Shown: positions 16,331 to 25,401, numbered from the stretch's first letter. The stretch is 64,000 bases of DNA from Paenibacillus sp. FSL H8-0048 (GCF_038002825.1 NZ_JBBODF010000001.1:5270001-5334000); one strand, 5' to 3'. The notes: a model not told the origin generated them from the letters alone. Numbers and translations: made by a program.

Positions 16331-17363
16331 GGTGCCCCTGCCCCCTTGCTCCCCGGTGCTCGTTCAAGTCCAGTTGGCCGTCATAGACAGCCTTAATGAC
16401 CTGCTCAATGTGGGTATCTTCCATGCGGAAATCGAGGACCTCCCCATGCTTCATCACCCGGCTGACCACTTCACTGGCGGTATATTCATACCGGTCAAAA
16501 GTGACCGAGAACTCCTGGCTGCTCTGCTGCTCCAGCTTCAGCCCGGGACTCTGCTCCAGCAGCTTGTACAACTCCGGCATAGGGGAGCGTACCTGGAAGA
16601 AGATGACCCGGTTTTTGGCAAAACGGGCCTTGACCTCGCTCAGCGTACCGTCATAAATAATCGCGCCGTGATCGATAATGACCAGCCGCTTGCACAGGTC
16701 CTCAATGTCGCCCAGGTCGTGGGTCGTCAGCATCACAGTCGTCTGCTGCTCCTGGTTGATCTGCTTGATGAACCCGCGGATCTTCTCCTTCACAGATACG
16801 TCAAGGCCAATCGTCGGCTCATCGAGATACAGAATCGGCGGATTATGCAGCAGGGCAGCAGCCAGATCGGCACGCATGCGCTGACCCAGCGAGAGCTTCC
16901 GCGCGGACAGGTGGATGAATTCGCTCATCCCGAGCATTTCGGTGAACAAGTCCATGTTCTTCCTATATTGGGCATCCGGAATCTGATAGATATCCTTCAG
17001 CAGCGAGAAGGACTCGGCAATCGGAATATCCCACCACAGCTGGGTGCGCTGCCCGAAAACTGCGCCGATCTGGGCGGCGTTCTCCATTCTTTTGCGGTAC
17101 GGATTGATGCCGTTCACCGAGATACTCCCGGAGGACGGCATCAGAATGCCGGTCAGCATCTTGATGGTAGTCGATTTACCGGCACCGTTCGGTCCCACGT
17201 AGGCCACCGTCTCTCCGGCTTCAATGCTCAGATCCAGCGGCTTGACCGCCACCTTCTCAATATGCCGGGGCAGGAACAGATGCTTCACCGCTCCCTTTAG
17301 GCCGGGCTCCTTCACCGCCTGCATAAAGGACTTACTCAGTCCTCTGGCTTCAATCATACTCAA
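16308..17363 (-). CDS. ABC transporter ATP-binding protein
   Basis: ATPase of the exporter, 351 residues. Walker A GPNGAGKST near 79-87, Q-loop in GQRTQLWW, signature LSLGQRMRADLA, Walker B ILYLDEPTIGLD, switch His in TTHDLGD, and a long C-terminal domain. TTG 17363 is chosen because AGGAGGG is 7 nt upstream; an ATG two codons in (17357) would have an over-long spacing. Heads the operon ATPase-permease-permease on the minus strand. Confidence 0.9.
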   Translation of the reverse strand: MSMIEARGLSKSFMQAVKEPGLKGAVKHLFLPRHIEKVAVKPLDLSIEAGETVAYVGPNGAGKSTTIKMLTGILMPSSGSISVNGINPYRKRMENAAQIGAVFGQRTQLWWDIPIAESFSLLKDIYQIPDAQYRKNMDLFTEMLGMSEFIHLSARKLSLGQRMRADLAAALLHNPPILYLDEPTIGLDVSVKEKIRGFIKQINQEQQTTVMLTTHDLGDIEDLCKRLVIIDHGAIIYDGTLSEVKARFAKNRVIFFQVRSPMPELYKLLEQSPGLKLEQQSSQEFSVTFDRYEYTASEVVSRVMKHGEVLDFRMEDTHIEQVIKAVYDGQLDLNEHRGARGQGHHDDSSPA

Positions 17364-17509
17364 GCTTAACCCTCCTGTTCATTTCTTTGAAAGCGTTACC
17401 GCAGATGGCTGCGGAGAAAATATCTGAATCCTCAGCTGGCTCAAAGACGTAAGAGTAAATATATCACTGAGCCGATGTCGAAAACTATCAGTTTAGGTCG
17501 ATTTTGCAA

Positions 17510-17553
17510 AAAAAAGCGGCAACCCCCGATAGCTATACCAACCGGGATTTGCC
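17510..17553 (-). terminator. Terminator overlapping end of small membrane gene
   Basis: On the minus strand GTGGCAAATCCCG pairs with CGGGGGTTGCCGC, followed by T8. The 5' arm lies within the last codons of the gene ending at 17533. Confidence 0.75.
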
Positions 17554-17883
17554 ACTGCGCTTAAGCAGAGTCTGGACGGCGAACCCTACCAGCAGGGGCA
17601 GCGCCAGCTGAACCTCAAGTCTCCAGTCTACCGCATACAGGTCTACGAGGTTAATCTGCTTCAACAATACATAGGTCACATTGTATAAGAGGAATGAACA
17701 GCTGAAGGTGAGCAGCGGAACCAGATGCAGGGTCCTTTTATTCTGCAGCAGCCGGTATCCCGCAAGGGTTAAGAGTGTGTAGCTGGCCATAATGAACAGG
17801 GCATAATTACTGCCGAAGCGCAGGAAGGATACCATTGCGGTAGCCAAATTGAGGGTAGTCGATAGATAGCCGATGCGAAGCAT
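17533..17883 (-). CDS. Small four-helix membrane protein of unknown function
   Basis: 116 residues, four hydrophobic segments (roughly 5-25, 27-45, 53-72, 90-108) with a basic C-terminus KRSGKSRLV. I recognise no family. ATG 17883 follows CCAGGAGGTTCGAC, a strong ribosome site, and a terminator overlaps its end, so it is a free-standing gene between the ABC operon and the regulator at 18 kb. Confidence 0.65.
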   Translation of the reverse strand: MLRIGYLSTTLNLATAMVSFLRFGSNYALFIMASYTLLTLAGYRLLQNKRTLHLVPLLTFSCSFLLYNVTYVLLKQINLVDLYAVDWRLEVQLALPLLVGFAVQTLLKRSGKSRLV

Positions 17884-17977
17884 GTCGAACCTCCTGGAAT
17901 TATGTAGAAATATAAGATGAACAGATTTCTACATTTTACAGCGCTAACGCGGGGATTTACAGATCCAATACTGAATG

Positions 17978-18006
17978 TTCATTATTCCGTAATTGTATGT
18001 TATAAT
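17978..18006 (+). promoter_or_regulatory. Probable sigma-A promoter with extended -10
   Basis: TGTTATAAT gives an extended -10 (TATAAT 18001-18006); a weak -35, TTCATT at 17978-17983, lies 17 bp upstream. Would drive the GAF-LuxR regulator. Confidence 0.5.
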
Positions 18007-18059
18007 GCTTTCTTTTAAAATTGATAATATAGGAATTGGTAAATATGGAGGGATCGTTT

Positions 18060-18866
18060 GTGAGAGTCTTTAATCAATCAAGAGCATGGAGTATGCCTGG
18101 GGATTTAGAAGCAAGCGAACTTGAAGCCTTCCGGCCTCTGGAGGCAGTTAGGGCCCAAGTCCAAGGCGGGATGTCTGTGGCGGGTGTATCTGAAGAATCC
18201 AGAGAGCATATCTATCATAGAGCTATGATTTCTTCGATCCGCAGTGAAATGAACAAATTAAGCCAGCTGCTCTCTATTCCTTATGTGGTATTCCTGACGG
18301 ACAAGGCGGGTACCATTCTGGAACTGGTCTATTCTTCTCCGGAGACGCAGGCGGAGATGGAGCAGGCGGAGCTGCGCCCGGGGGTCAGCTTAAGCAGGCA
18401 GCAGGCGGGAATGAATGCCGTATCGCTGGCGATGGAGATGAACTGCATCGGGGTGGTGCGGGGAACGGAGCATACGGATCAGACCTTCCGGGATTGGAAC
18501 TGTGTGTGCGCTCCATTGCAGGATGATGATAGCGTTTACGGATATGTTGATATTTCTTTTAATAGAGGAGAGCCAATTGAGTTCGCCATTCCCTTCGTGC
18601 AGCAGATTGCCGAGAATATCATGGAGAAGTGGATGGAGAAGAACCCGGAGATGCAGCGGTACCGGCTGGAAGCCACGCTTCTGGAATATAAGCTGACCGC
18701 GCGGGAGCAGGAGGTGGCGAGGCTGTGGCTGATGGAGAAGAGCGCGCTGCATATCGGGAGCGATCTGGGGATCAGTGAAGGCACCGTGCGCAATATGCTG
18801 AAGAGTATCTACAGTAAAATGCGGGTGAATGACCGCTTCCAGTTCGTGAAGCGCCTTACGCCATAG
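18060..18866 (+). CDS. GAF-like sensor with LuxR-type DNA-binding domain
   Basis: Transcription regulator, 268 residues from GTG 18060, preceded at 8 nt by GGAGG; upstream in-frame TTG (18036) and ATG (18045) overlap or lack that site. Residues about 40-190 resemble the GAF-type sensory domain of AcoR-like activators (PYVVFLTDKAGTILEL, RPGVSLSRQQAGMNAVSLA, CIGVVRGTEH, CVCAPLQDDDSVYGYVDIS). Residues about 205-268 form a GerE/LuxR helix-turn-helix (LTAREQEVARLWL, SEGTVRNMLKSIYSKM). There is no sigma-54 AAA domain, so it is a simple ligand-responsive regulator. Ligand and targets are unknown. Confidence 0.82.
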   Translation: MRVFNQSRAWSMPGDLEASELEAFRPLEAVRAQVQGGMSVAGVSEESREHIYHRAMISSIRSEMNKLSQLLSIPYVVFLTDKAGTILELVYSSPETQAEMEQAELRPGVSLSRQQAGMNAVSLAMEMNCIGVVRGTEHTDQTFRDWNCVCAPLQDDDSVYGYVDISFNRGEPIEFAIPFVQQIAENIMEKWMEKNPEMQRYRLEATLLEYKLTAREQEVARLWLMEKSALHIGSDLGISEGTVRNMLKSIYSKMRVNDRFQFVKRLTP

Positions 18867-18895
18867 CCGGGAGAATCCGCTTCCGGGTACATACC

Positions 18896-18939
18896 AAATA
18901 GCCGGGCAGCGATACGATGTATCCCTGACCCGGCTATTT
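18896..18939. terminator. Bidirectional terminator between convergent genes
   Basis: AAATAGCCGGG and CCCGGCTATTT form a perfect 11-bp stem around a 22-nt loop; serves the LuxR-type gene and, from the other side, gcvPB. Confidence 0.85.
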
Positions 18940-18961
18940 GAAAATATATGAATTGATCTGG

Positions 18962-20422
18962 TTAACCGCAAGAACAGTTGAGTACCGGCTTACGCGCGGC
19001 CTGCGTCTCATCCAGGCGGCTGATTTCAGTCGTATGCGGTGCGTTAATCACTATCTCCGGCGTCTCTTCGGCTTCCTTAACGATTCGGATCATGGTCTCA
19101 ATGAAGCCGTCGAGCGTCTCCTTGCTCTCGGTCTCGGTAGGTTCAATCATCATACATTCCTCTACTGTCAGCGGGAAGTAGACGGTTGGCGGATGATAGC
19201 CGAAGTCGAGCAGCCGTTTGGCTACATCGAGGGTACGGACACCGTATTGCTTAAGGTTCTTGCCGGACATGACGAATTCATGCTTGCAGACGCCCGGGAA
19301 GGGGATCTCGAAGTAAGGGGCCAGCCGGTGCATCATATAGTTGGCGTTCAGCACTGCGTTCTCGGACACCTCACGCAGGCCGTCAGGACCGTAGGTGCGG
19401 ATGTACGCATAAGCACGGACGAGAATCCCGAAGTTGCCGTAAAAGGCTTTGACGCGGCCAATCGATTCCGGCCCGCCGCAGTCCAGTGTGAAGCTGCCGT
19501 CCCCGTTCTGCGCCACTGTAGGCTGCGGCAGGAACGGGATCAGCTTCGCCTTCACGCCGACCGGTCCGGCTCCCGGCCCCCCGCCGCCATGCGGCGTACT
19601 CATCGTCTTGTGCAGGTTGAGATGCACCACATCAAAGCCCATATCGCCCGGGCGGGTGATGCCCATAATCGCGTTGGAGTTCGCTCCGTCATAATAGAGC
19701 AGTCCGCCCGCTTCATGGACAATCGCGGCAATCTCGACGATCTGCGTCTCGAAGAGGCCGAGGGTACTCGGGTTCGTGAGCATCAGCGCAGCGGTGTCAC
19801 TGCCGACAGCTGCCTTCAGCGCCTCAAGGTCAACCATGCCCTTACCGTTGGACGGGATGGTGACTGTCTCAAGACCGGCGGCTGCGGCGCTTGCCGGGTT
19901 GGTGCCGTGCGAGGAATCGGGCACGATGACCTTGGAGCGGACCTCACCGCGGCTCTCATGGTAGGCGCGGATCATCATCAGGCCGGTCCACTCGCCGTGG
20001 GCACCGGCAGCAGGCTGCAGGGATACGGCATCCATGCCGGTCAGGGCGGCAAGATCCTTTTGCAGCGTGTACATCAGTTCAAGCGCACCCTGGATGCTCT
20101 CCTCCGGCTGGTACGGATGGATCTTGGAGAGTCCCGGGAAGCGGGCGACATCCTCGTTGATCTTGGGGTTGTATTTCATCGTGCAGGAGCCGAGCGGATA
20201 GAAGCCGTTATCGACTCCGAAGTTGCGGCGGGACAGGGCGGTATAGTGGCGGATCACATCCACCTCGGATACTTCAGGTAACACAACCGGCTCACTGCGC
20301 AGCAGCCCTCCGGGAATGAGTGCATCAAGGCCTTCGTCCTTCGGCACATCACACAGAGGCAGGGAGTAGGCCGAGCGGCCGGGACGGCTTAATTCAAAAA
20401 TCAGACTTTGTTCCGGTTTCAT
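18962..20422 (-). CDS. gcvPB: Glycine dehydrogenase (decarboxylating) subunit 2
   Basis: P-protein, PLP-binding half of the two-subunit type; releases CO2 from glycine and loads the aminomethyl group on lipoyl-GcvH. 486 residues, normal length. PLP lysine is K272 in HLNLHKTMSTPHGGGGPG; other family blocks are NGFYPLGSCTMKYNPK and LQPAAGAHGEWTG. Overlaps gcvPA by 4 bp and is last in the gcvT-gcvPA-gcvPB operon. The tail ends in CSCG, a small extension of unclear meaning. Confidence 0.97.
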   Translation of the reverse strand: MKPEQSLIFELSRPGRSAYSLPLCDVPKDEGLDALIPGGLLRSEPVVLPEVSEVDVIRHYTALSRRNFGVDNGFYPLGSCTMKYNPKINEDVARFPGLSKIHPYQPEESIQGALELMYTLQKDLAALTGMDAVSLQPAAGAHGEWTGLMMIRAYHESRGEVRSKVIVPDSSHGTNPASAAAAGLETVTIPSNGKGMVDLEALKAAVGSDTAALMLTNPSTLGLFETQIVEIAAIVHEAGGLLYYDGANSNAIMGITRPGDMGFDVVHLNLHKTMSTPHGGGGPGAGPVGVKAKLIPFLPQPTVAQNGDGSFTLDCGGPESIGRVKAFYGNFGILVRAYAYIRTYGPDGLREVSENAVLNANYMMHRLAPYFEIPFPGVCKHEFVMSGKNLKQYGVRTLDVAKRLLDFGYHPPTVYFPLTVEECMMIEPTETESKETLDGFIETMIRIVKEAEETPEIVINAPHTTEISRLDETQAARKPVLNCSCG

Positions 20423-21771
20423 ACACAGCCCTCCAGTGCGCTTGCGAATTCGTCAATTTCGGTCTTGCTTCGTTTCTCCGTTACGGCAACCAGCATATGT
20501 CCGGCCAGCTCGGGATAATCCCGGCCTAAGTCATAACCGCCCAGATAGCCTTCCTTCAGCAGCTTGGAGTTCACTGTACTCACACTGCTGCCCTCCGGGA
20601 GCTTCAGGACGAATTCATTGAAGAACGGGGCAGTGAAGACAAGCTCTGCACCAGTGATTTCAGCCAGCCGCCCAGCGGCATAGTGGCTCTTGCGGATGTT
20701 CAGCTCACCCACCTCGCGCATGCCCTCCTTGCCCATCACGGACAGGTAGACGGAAGCAGACAGCGCTAGTAGCGCCTGGTTGGAGCAGATATTCGAGGTC
20801 GCCTTCTCCCGGCGGATATGCTGTTCGCGGGCTTGCAGCGTCAGCACGAAGCCGCGCTTGCCATTCCGGTCAACCGTCTGGCCGACGATCCGGCCCGGCA
20901 TCCGGCGCATGAGCGGCTCAGCCACCGCGAAGAATCCGCAGGTAGGGCCGCCCAGCGAGGCGGCGATACCCAGCGGCTGCGCGTCGCCGACTACGATGTC
21001 TGCGCCAAGCCGTCCGGGGGATTCCAGCACGCCAAGCGCAATGGGGTTCGCGCTGACCACGAGCAGTCCTTTGACCGCATGGATCAGCGGCTCAATCTGG
21101 CGCAGATCCTCAATCCCGCCGAAGAAGTTGGGGGACTGGACCAGAACAGCAGCGGTATCGCTGTCGATGGCATCGGCCAGCTTGGTGAGATCCGTTACCC
21201 CGTCAGCATAGTCAATCTCAACAATTTGCAGGCCCCAGGCGTTGGCGGAGGTGCGCAGCACCTGACGCGCTTCCGGGTGAACCGTACGGGAGACAATCAG
21301 CTTCTTGCGTTTGGTGGCGCCTGCGGCCAGCACAGCCGCTTCGGACAGGGCCGTTGCGCCGTCATACATACTGGCATTGGCGACCTTCATTCCGGTCAGT
21401 TCACAGATATAGGACTGGAATTCGAAAATCGCCTGAAGCTCACCCTGGCTGATCTCCGGTTGGTAAGGGGTATAGGCGGTATAAAATTCCGAACGTGAAA
21501 TCACATGGTTGATGACGACCGGAACATGGTGATCGTATAATCCGGCACCAAGGAAGCTGGCGTGGGTGTCGAAGTCGGCATTCTTGTCTGCGAGCCTCTT
21601 CATATGGCGAAGCAGTGCATATTCGTCCAGAGCGCCGGACATCGGCAGGGTTCCCTGGTAACGGACAGACTGCGGAATATCGGCGAACAGCTCATCGATG
21701 GACTGGATGCCTACGGCTTCCATCATTTCTGTGCGGTCTTGCTCAGTCATAGGCAGATAGCGGTGCTTCAT
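20419..21771 (-). CDS. gcvPA: Glycine dehydrogenase (decarboxylating) subunit 1
   Basis: Non-PLP half of P-protein, 450 residues. Family blocks: MKHRYLPMTEQDRTEMM at the start, SFLGAGLYDHHVPVVI, FYTAYTPYQPEISQG and GPTCGFFAV. ATG 21771 overlaps the gcvT stop by 4 bp (ATGA), so the three genes are translationally coupled. Confidence 0.97.
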   Translation of the reverse strand: MKHRYLPMTEQDRTEMMEAVGIQSIDELFADIPQSVRYQGTLPMSGALDEYALLRHMKRLADKNADFDTHASFLGAGLYDHHVPVVINHVISRSEFYTAYTPYQPEISQGELQAIFEFQSYICELTGMKVANASMYDGATALSEAAVLAAGATKRKKLIVSRTVHPEARQVLRTSANAWGLQIVEIDYADGVTDLTKLADAIDSDTAAVLVQSPNFFGGIEDLRQIEPLIHAVKGLLVVSANPIALGVLESPGRLGADIVVGDAQPLGIAASLGGPTCGFFAVAEPLMRRMPGRIVGQTVDRNGKRGFVLTLQAREQHIRREKATSNICSNQALLALSASVYLSVMGKEGMREVGELNIRKSHYAAGRLAEITGAELVFTAPFFNEFVLKLPEGSSVSTVNSKLLKEGYLGGYDLGRDYPELAGHMLVAVTEKRSKTEIDEFASALEGCV

Positions 21772-22892
21772 TGCGGCTTCACTCCTTGGCTTCTTTTGTA
21801 GAATGGGGCTTTGATTATGGCAGCCTTGAGCTGCTTGCCGCGAATCTCCACGTACACCTCTGTGCCCGGCTCCGTATAGGCAGCGTCCAGCAGGGCGAGT
21901 CCGAGATTCCGCTTCAGGGTAGGGGATTGGGTGCCGGTCGTTACTTCACCGATCTTCACTCCGTCCGCGTACACGGGATAGTGGGAGCGGGGAATGCCGC
22001 GGTCGACCATCTCCAGGCCCACAAGACGCCGGGGCAGACCGGCTTCCTTCTGCTTCAGCAGGGCATCACGGCCGATGAAATCCCCTGCATCCAGCTTCAC
22101 GAAGAACTGGACACCCGCTTCGAGCGGAGTGATATCCGCCGACAGCTCCTGGCCGTACAGCGGCAGCTTGGCCTCGAAACGCAGGGTATCGCGTGCGCCG
22201 AGTCCGGCAGGCGTCAGACCATGCGGAGCGCCAGCAGCCAGCAGGCCGTTCCAGAGTGCTGCTGCCGTATCTGCGGGAGCATATAGCTCGAAGCCATCCT
22301 CACCAGTATATCCGGTACGGGAGAGCAGGACGGTGACGCCGCAGACTTCAGCCTGTTCGATGAAGTGGAACGGTTTTAACTCTGTTAGAGACACCTGCGT
22401 GACTTTTGCCAGAATCGTCTCCGCGAGCGGCCCCTGCACGGCGAGCAGCAGCGTCTCATCCGAGATATTTTTCAGGGTGACGCCGCCGAATTCAGCGGTT
22501 AGATGCTCCTGCAGCCACTGGAAGTCCTTATCGATGTTGGACGCATTGACGACAAGCATGTAACGTTCTTCACCCAGCCGGTATACGAGCAGATCGTCGA
22601 CCACTCCGCCGCTTGGGTAGAGCATCAGGGTGTACTGCGCTGCGCCGTCTTTCAGGCGGCTGACATCATTGGTGGTCATTCTCTGCAGGAAAGCTTCCGC
22701 GCCGCTCCCGGTAACCATGAATTCTCCCATATGCGAGACATCGAACAGTCCGGCCCGTTCACGGACGGCTTCATGCTCCTTCACGATGCCCGTGAACTGC
22801 ACCGGCAGCTCCCAGCCGCCGAAATCAATACATCTGGACTCCGCATAAGCCGCATAGAGGTCATAAAAAGGCGTTCTTCTCAAAGCATCCAT
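21768..22892 (-). CDS. gcvT: Aminomethyltransferase, glycine cleavage T-protein
   Basis: Transfers the methylene carbon from aminomethyl-lipoyl GcvH to tetrahydrofolate, releasing ammonia. 374 residues: FGGWELPVQFTGIVKEHEAVRERAG, DVSHMGEF, RTGYTGEDGFELY and the C-terminal barrel VTTGTQSPTLKRN are all typical. ATG 22892 follows GGGAGTGACAAG. First gene of the operon, about 30 bp after the riboswitch terminator. Confidence 0.97.
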   Translation of the reverse strand: MDALRRTPFYDLYAAYAESRCIDFGGWELPVQFTGIVKEHEAVRERAGLFDVSHMGEFMVTGSGAEAFLQRMTTNDVSRLKDGAAQYTLMLYPSGGVVDDLLVYRLGEERYMLVVNASNIDKDFQWLQEHLTAEFGGVTLKNISDETLLLAVQGPLAETILAKVTQVSLTELKPFHFIEQAEVCGVTVLLSRTGYTGEDGFELYAPADTAAALWNGLLAAGAPHGLTPAGLGARDTLRFEAKLPLYGQELSADITPLEAGVQFFVKLDAGDFIGRDALLKQKEAGLPRRLVGLEMVDRGIPRSHYPVYADGVKIGEVTTGTQSPTLKRNLGLALLDAAYTEPGTEVYVEIRGKQLKAAIIKAPFYKRSQGVKPQ

Positions 22893-22922
22893 CTTGTCAC
22901 TCCCTTGGTCTGATTACATACG

Positions 22923-22980
22923 AAAAAGGACAGGCGAAAGCCATTATGCACGTATGCATAAATGGACTTTCGCTCTGTCC
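22923..22980 (-). terminator. Riboswitch expression platform (terminator hairpin)
   Basis: On the minus strand GGACAGAGCGAAAGTCCATT pairs with AATGGCTTTCGCCTGTCC around ATGCATACGTGCAT, followed by T5. Its 5' arm (GGACAGAG) is the 3' strand of aptamer 2, so glycine binding should withhold it and permit read-through into gcvT. Confidence 0.88.
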
Positions 22981-23167
22981 TTGGTACCTGAGAGTTACCC
23001 TGCCATGCCGCGCAGGTTTCCCCGTTGGTGATCCGTGAAGCCTGCAGCGCAGGCACCCGGATGCTCTCCAGAGATGCGTCCGGCAAAGGTCCTTTTGCCT
23101 GAGAGATTCACCCATCCCGGGCTTACTCCTTCGGCGCTGTCTTCCTGTGAGACAGTCTCTCCCTATG
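22976..23167 (-). ncRNA. Tandem glycine riboswitch upstream of gcvT
   Basis: Read on the minus strand, two glycine aptamers follow each other. Aptamer 1 (about 23167-23085) has GGGAGAG, GCCGAAGGAGTAAGC and AATCTCTCAGGCAAAAGGAC. Aptamer 2 (about 23078-22976) has CTCTGGAGAG, AACCTGCGCGG and AACTCTCAGGTACCAAGGAC. These match the conserved cores of the known gcvT element. Known function: an ON switch that turns on glycine cleavage when glycine is plentiful. gcvH lies on the other side of the promoter region and escapes this control. Confidence 0.95.
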
Positions 23168-23204
23168 CCATCATTCGCAAACCATATGTTTTTCTACTGA
23201 CTCC

Positions 23205-23234
23205 ATTAAACCGGGTAACCCTCCGCCCTGTCAA
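23205..23234 (-). promoter_or_regulatory. Sigma-A promoter of gcvT-gcvPA-gcvPB
   Basis: On the minus strand TTGACA (23234-23229), 18 bp, then TTTAAT (23210-23205). The start would fall near 23198, about 30 nt before aptamer 1. Confidence 0.75.
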
Positions 23235-23358
23235 TCAAAAAACGTCAAAAAGTTGACAAATTTAATTTTACTGTCAGTTATATTGACATTAGGCAAGCCG
23301 ATAACTTAGGCTATAACTAAATTTAGAACTCCAATTACGGAAAAGAGGCGGCTTGGAC

Positions 23359-23751
23359 ATGAGTGAAGTGCTTGACAACCTGCTATACAGCGAAGAGCAT
23401 GAGTGGGCGCAGCAGGGCGAGGGACGCGTAGTACGTGTAGGGATTACGGATCATGCGCAGCATCTGCTGGGCGATATCGTGTTTGTAGAATTTCCGGAAG
23501 TGGGCGCGGCGATCTCAGCAGGCGACAGTGTGGGCAGTATCGAATCTGTGAAGACCGTATCGGAGCTATATTCACCCGTATCCGGTAAGGTGACCAAGAT
23601 CAACGATGCGCTGGAGGCCAGCCCGGAGCTGATCAATGACCAGCCTTACGGAGACGGGTGGATTTTTGAGCTGGAGCTTGATACTGAGTTCGCAGAGGCA
23701 GTAACCGGCCTGCTGGATGCGGCTGCGTACAAGGAACTGGTTGGGGAATAA
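23359..23751 (+). CDS. gcvH: Glycine cleavage system H protein
   Basis: Lipoyl carrier of the glycine cleavage complex, 130 residues from ATG 23359 (GAGG 10 nt upstream; a TTG two codons earlier is also in frame). Lipoylated lysine K65 in GSIESVKTVSELYSP, preceded by the typical YSEEHEW N-terminus and GDIVFVEFPEVG. Transcribed divergently from gcvT-PA-PB, with TTGACA motifs at 23253 and 23280 as possible -35 boxes. Confidence 0.96.
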   Translation: MSEVLDNLLYSEEHEWAQQGEGRVVRVGITDHAQHLLGDIVFVEFPEVGAAISAGDSVGSIESVKTVSELYSPVSGKVTKINDALEASPELINDQPYGDGWIFELELDTEFAEAVTGLLDAAAYKELVGE

Positions 23752-23785
23752 AAGTTAGCTTATCCGCGAAAGCGGCTGTTAATAC

Positions 23786-23841
23786 GACAGACCTCTCTTT
23801 GTTACATTAGATGTTACTAATGTGAGAGGTCTGTCTTTTTG
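23786..23841 (+). terminator. Intrinsic terminator after gcvH
   Basis: GACAGACCTCTC and GAGAGGTCTGTC, a perfect 12-bp stem, then T5. The loop contains a second inverted repeat (ACATTAG/CTAATGT). Confidence 0.88.
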
Positions 23842-23851
23842 CGTCTGTCTG

Positions 23852-24451
23852 TTATTCCGGGAAGCTGAGCAAACCGGGATAGACGATGGGAGCAGAGTGC
23901 CACAGAAAGGGCAAGAGAACCAGGCCCGCCACAGCAAACAGAAGGCACAGCAGCAGGAAACGGTATCTTTTTCGGGGACGCTTGACAGGTCTCAGCACGA
24001 AGATATAAACGCCAAGCGAATAAAACGGGAAAAGTATTACGGCAGACATGGCCATACAAACGAGAAAGGTAGATTCTCTTGCAGAACCGGGAATCATGGC
24101 TTCCGGATTGTAGACCGGATCGATCTGCATACAAATAAATATAAGGGCTAAATACGAGGTGAGCAAAAGTAGAAAAAAGCCACGGATGCGGCCATTCCCG
24201 GATAAGCTGTACATCATCCACCAGTATCCGAGCCAAGGCAGCGCAAAGGCAAAGCCGGCAATCAGAAACTTCATTCCGGTAAGCAGGCTTCCCGGGGAAT
24301 AAGAGGAGGACAAAAAGGGCAGAAATACAACAAAAAAGCCTACGAAGCCAGTGATAGTAATCTGGGCGAAAATAATCAATACCAATGAAACCGACAGCCG
24401 CAGAAGCTCCAAAAAACGGGTAGCATCCGGCGTTCCTTTTGTTGCGTGCAC
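23852..24451 (-). CDS. Polytopic membrane protein of unknown function
   Basis: 199 residues with about five hydrophobic segments (roughly 14-42, 55-78, 90-110, 127-150, 165-185) and basic loops (RPVKRPRKRYR). No family recognised. GTG 24451 follows AAGGAG and GGAG; the coding span is short of strong motifs but the frame is continuous and the composition is membrane-like. It lies 74 bp downstream of motB on the same strand and may be cotranscribed. Confidence 0.6.
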   Translation of the reverse strand: MHATKGTPDATRFLELLRLSVSLVLIIFAQITITGFVGFFVVFLPFLSSSYSPGSLLTGMKFLIAGFAFALPWLGYWWMMYSLSGNGRIRGFFLLLLTSYLALIFICMQIDPVYNPEAMIPGSARESTFLVCMAMSAVILFPFYSLGVYIFVLRPVKRPRKRYRFLLLCLLFAVAGLVLLPFLWHSAPIVYPGLLSFPE

Positions 24452-24525
24452 GAAGCTCCAACTCCTTGATCAGCTTTACTGTATCTTTGCCAGTGAGGAT
24501 CTGCCATAGACTGAGCGGTTGCCGG

Positions 24526-25401
24526 CTATTCTTCCTCCTGAAGCTGCCGCAGCACAATCAATTCAACCCGGCGGTTCCGCTGCTTTCCCTCTGCGGTTGT
24601 ATTATCATAGGCGGGCCGGGTATCGGCGTACCCTGCATATTGGAAGGTATCAGGGCTCAGCCCCTCTTTGTCCAGAAAAAAGCGCAGGACGGACAGCGCA
24701 CGGGCGCCGGATAGCTCCCAGTTGTCTCTGTATAACGATCCGGGGGTCACAGGAACATTGTCGGTATGGCCTTCGATGCTGATCGTCGCCCCGATACCGC
24801 GAAACAGGCCGGAGAGCTGGCGCAGGGCAGGGAAAGCAGGGGATTTCAGCTCGGCCTTACCCGCATCGAACAGGAACCGGTCACTCAGCGTGATGGCAAT
24901 GCCCTGCGGTTTATCGGCAACAAAAATCTGTTCCCCGAGGTTATTCTCCTCCACATACTGGGTGATTACGCCCATAAGAGCAGCCAGCTTCGCTTCCTGT
25001 TCCCGAAAAGCAAGCTCACGCGCTGACGGCTGGTGTCCATCCCCATCTCCTGTTTGTCCGTTTCCATTCAGCCCGTCCGAATCCGCGGAGCCTGTAGCAG
25101 AAGGACCGCCAGCGGTTCCACTGTCTTCAGTATGACCCTTCGAAACGTCAGTCCCTGTAATTCCCTGATTGCCTTCAAGTACGCCGCTTCCGCCCTCCAG
25201 CACTGTACTTCCGCTCTTGAAGGTATCCGATAAGGAGCCGCTGACAATGGCATATTTCTGCGAATCCAGGCTGCTCATGGCGAACAGAATCACGAAGAAA
25301 ATCAGCAGAAGCGTGATCAGATCCGCGTAGGTAATCATCCAGCGGTCCCGGCTCTCCTTGCCTGCGGAGGCGCGGGGCTGCCGGCGGTTTCTTTGTCTCA
25401 T
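24526..25401 (-). CDS. motB: Flagellar stator protein MotB-like (OmpA domain)
   Basis: Stator subunit anchoring the motor to peptidoglycan, 291 residues. One transmembrane helix (about 26-45) carries the proton-channel Asp in MITYADLITLLLIFFVILFA; a Gly/Ser/Thr-rich linker of about 70 residues follows, then an OmpA-like domain with ISIEGHTDNVPV and NWELSGARA for peptidoglycan binding. Overlaps motA by 4 bp. No other flagellar genes are in the window. Confidence 0.93.
   Translation of the reverse strand: MRQRNRRQPRASAGKESRDRWMITYADLITLLLIFFVILFAMSSLDSQKYAIVSGSLSDTFKSGSTVLEGGSGVLEGNQGITGTDVSKGHTEDSGTAGGPSATGSADSDGLNGNGQTGDGDGHQPSARELAFREQEAKLAALMGVITQYVEENNLGEQIFVADKPQGIAITLSDRFLFDAGKAELKSPAFPALRQLSGLFRGIGATISIEGHTDNVPVTPGSLYRDNWELSGARALSVLRFFLDKEGLSPDTFQYAGYADTRPAYDNTTAEGKQRNRRVELIVLRQLQEEE

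Noticed and set aside
16287..17300. Long plus-strand open frame (about 337 codons) opposite the ABC ATPase gene
   Set aside because: It mirrors the codon pattern of a gene with clear Walker and signature motifs; its own product has no family features. The same applies to other long antisense frames over gcvPB, uvrB, uvrA and the U32 gene.
23817..24557. Alternative minus-strand frame of about 246 codons over the membrane gene at 23.9-24.4 kb
   Set aside because: Cys- and Arg-rich without membrane pattern; the 199-residue frame has regular hydrophobic segments and a better ribosome site.
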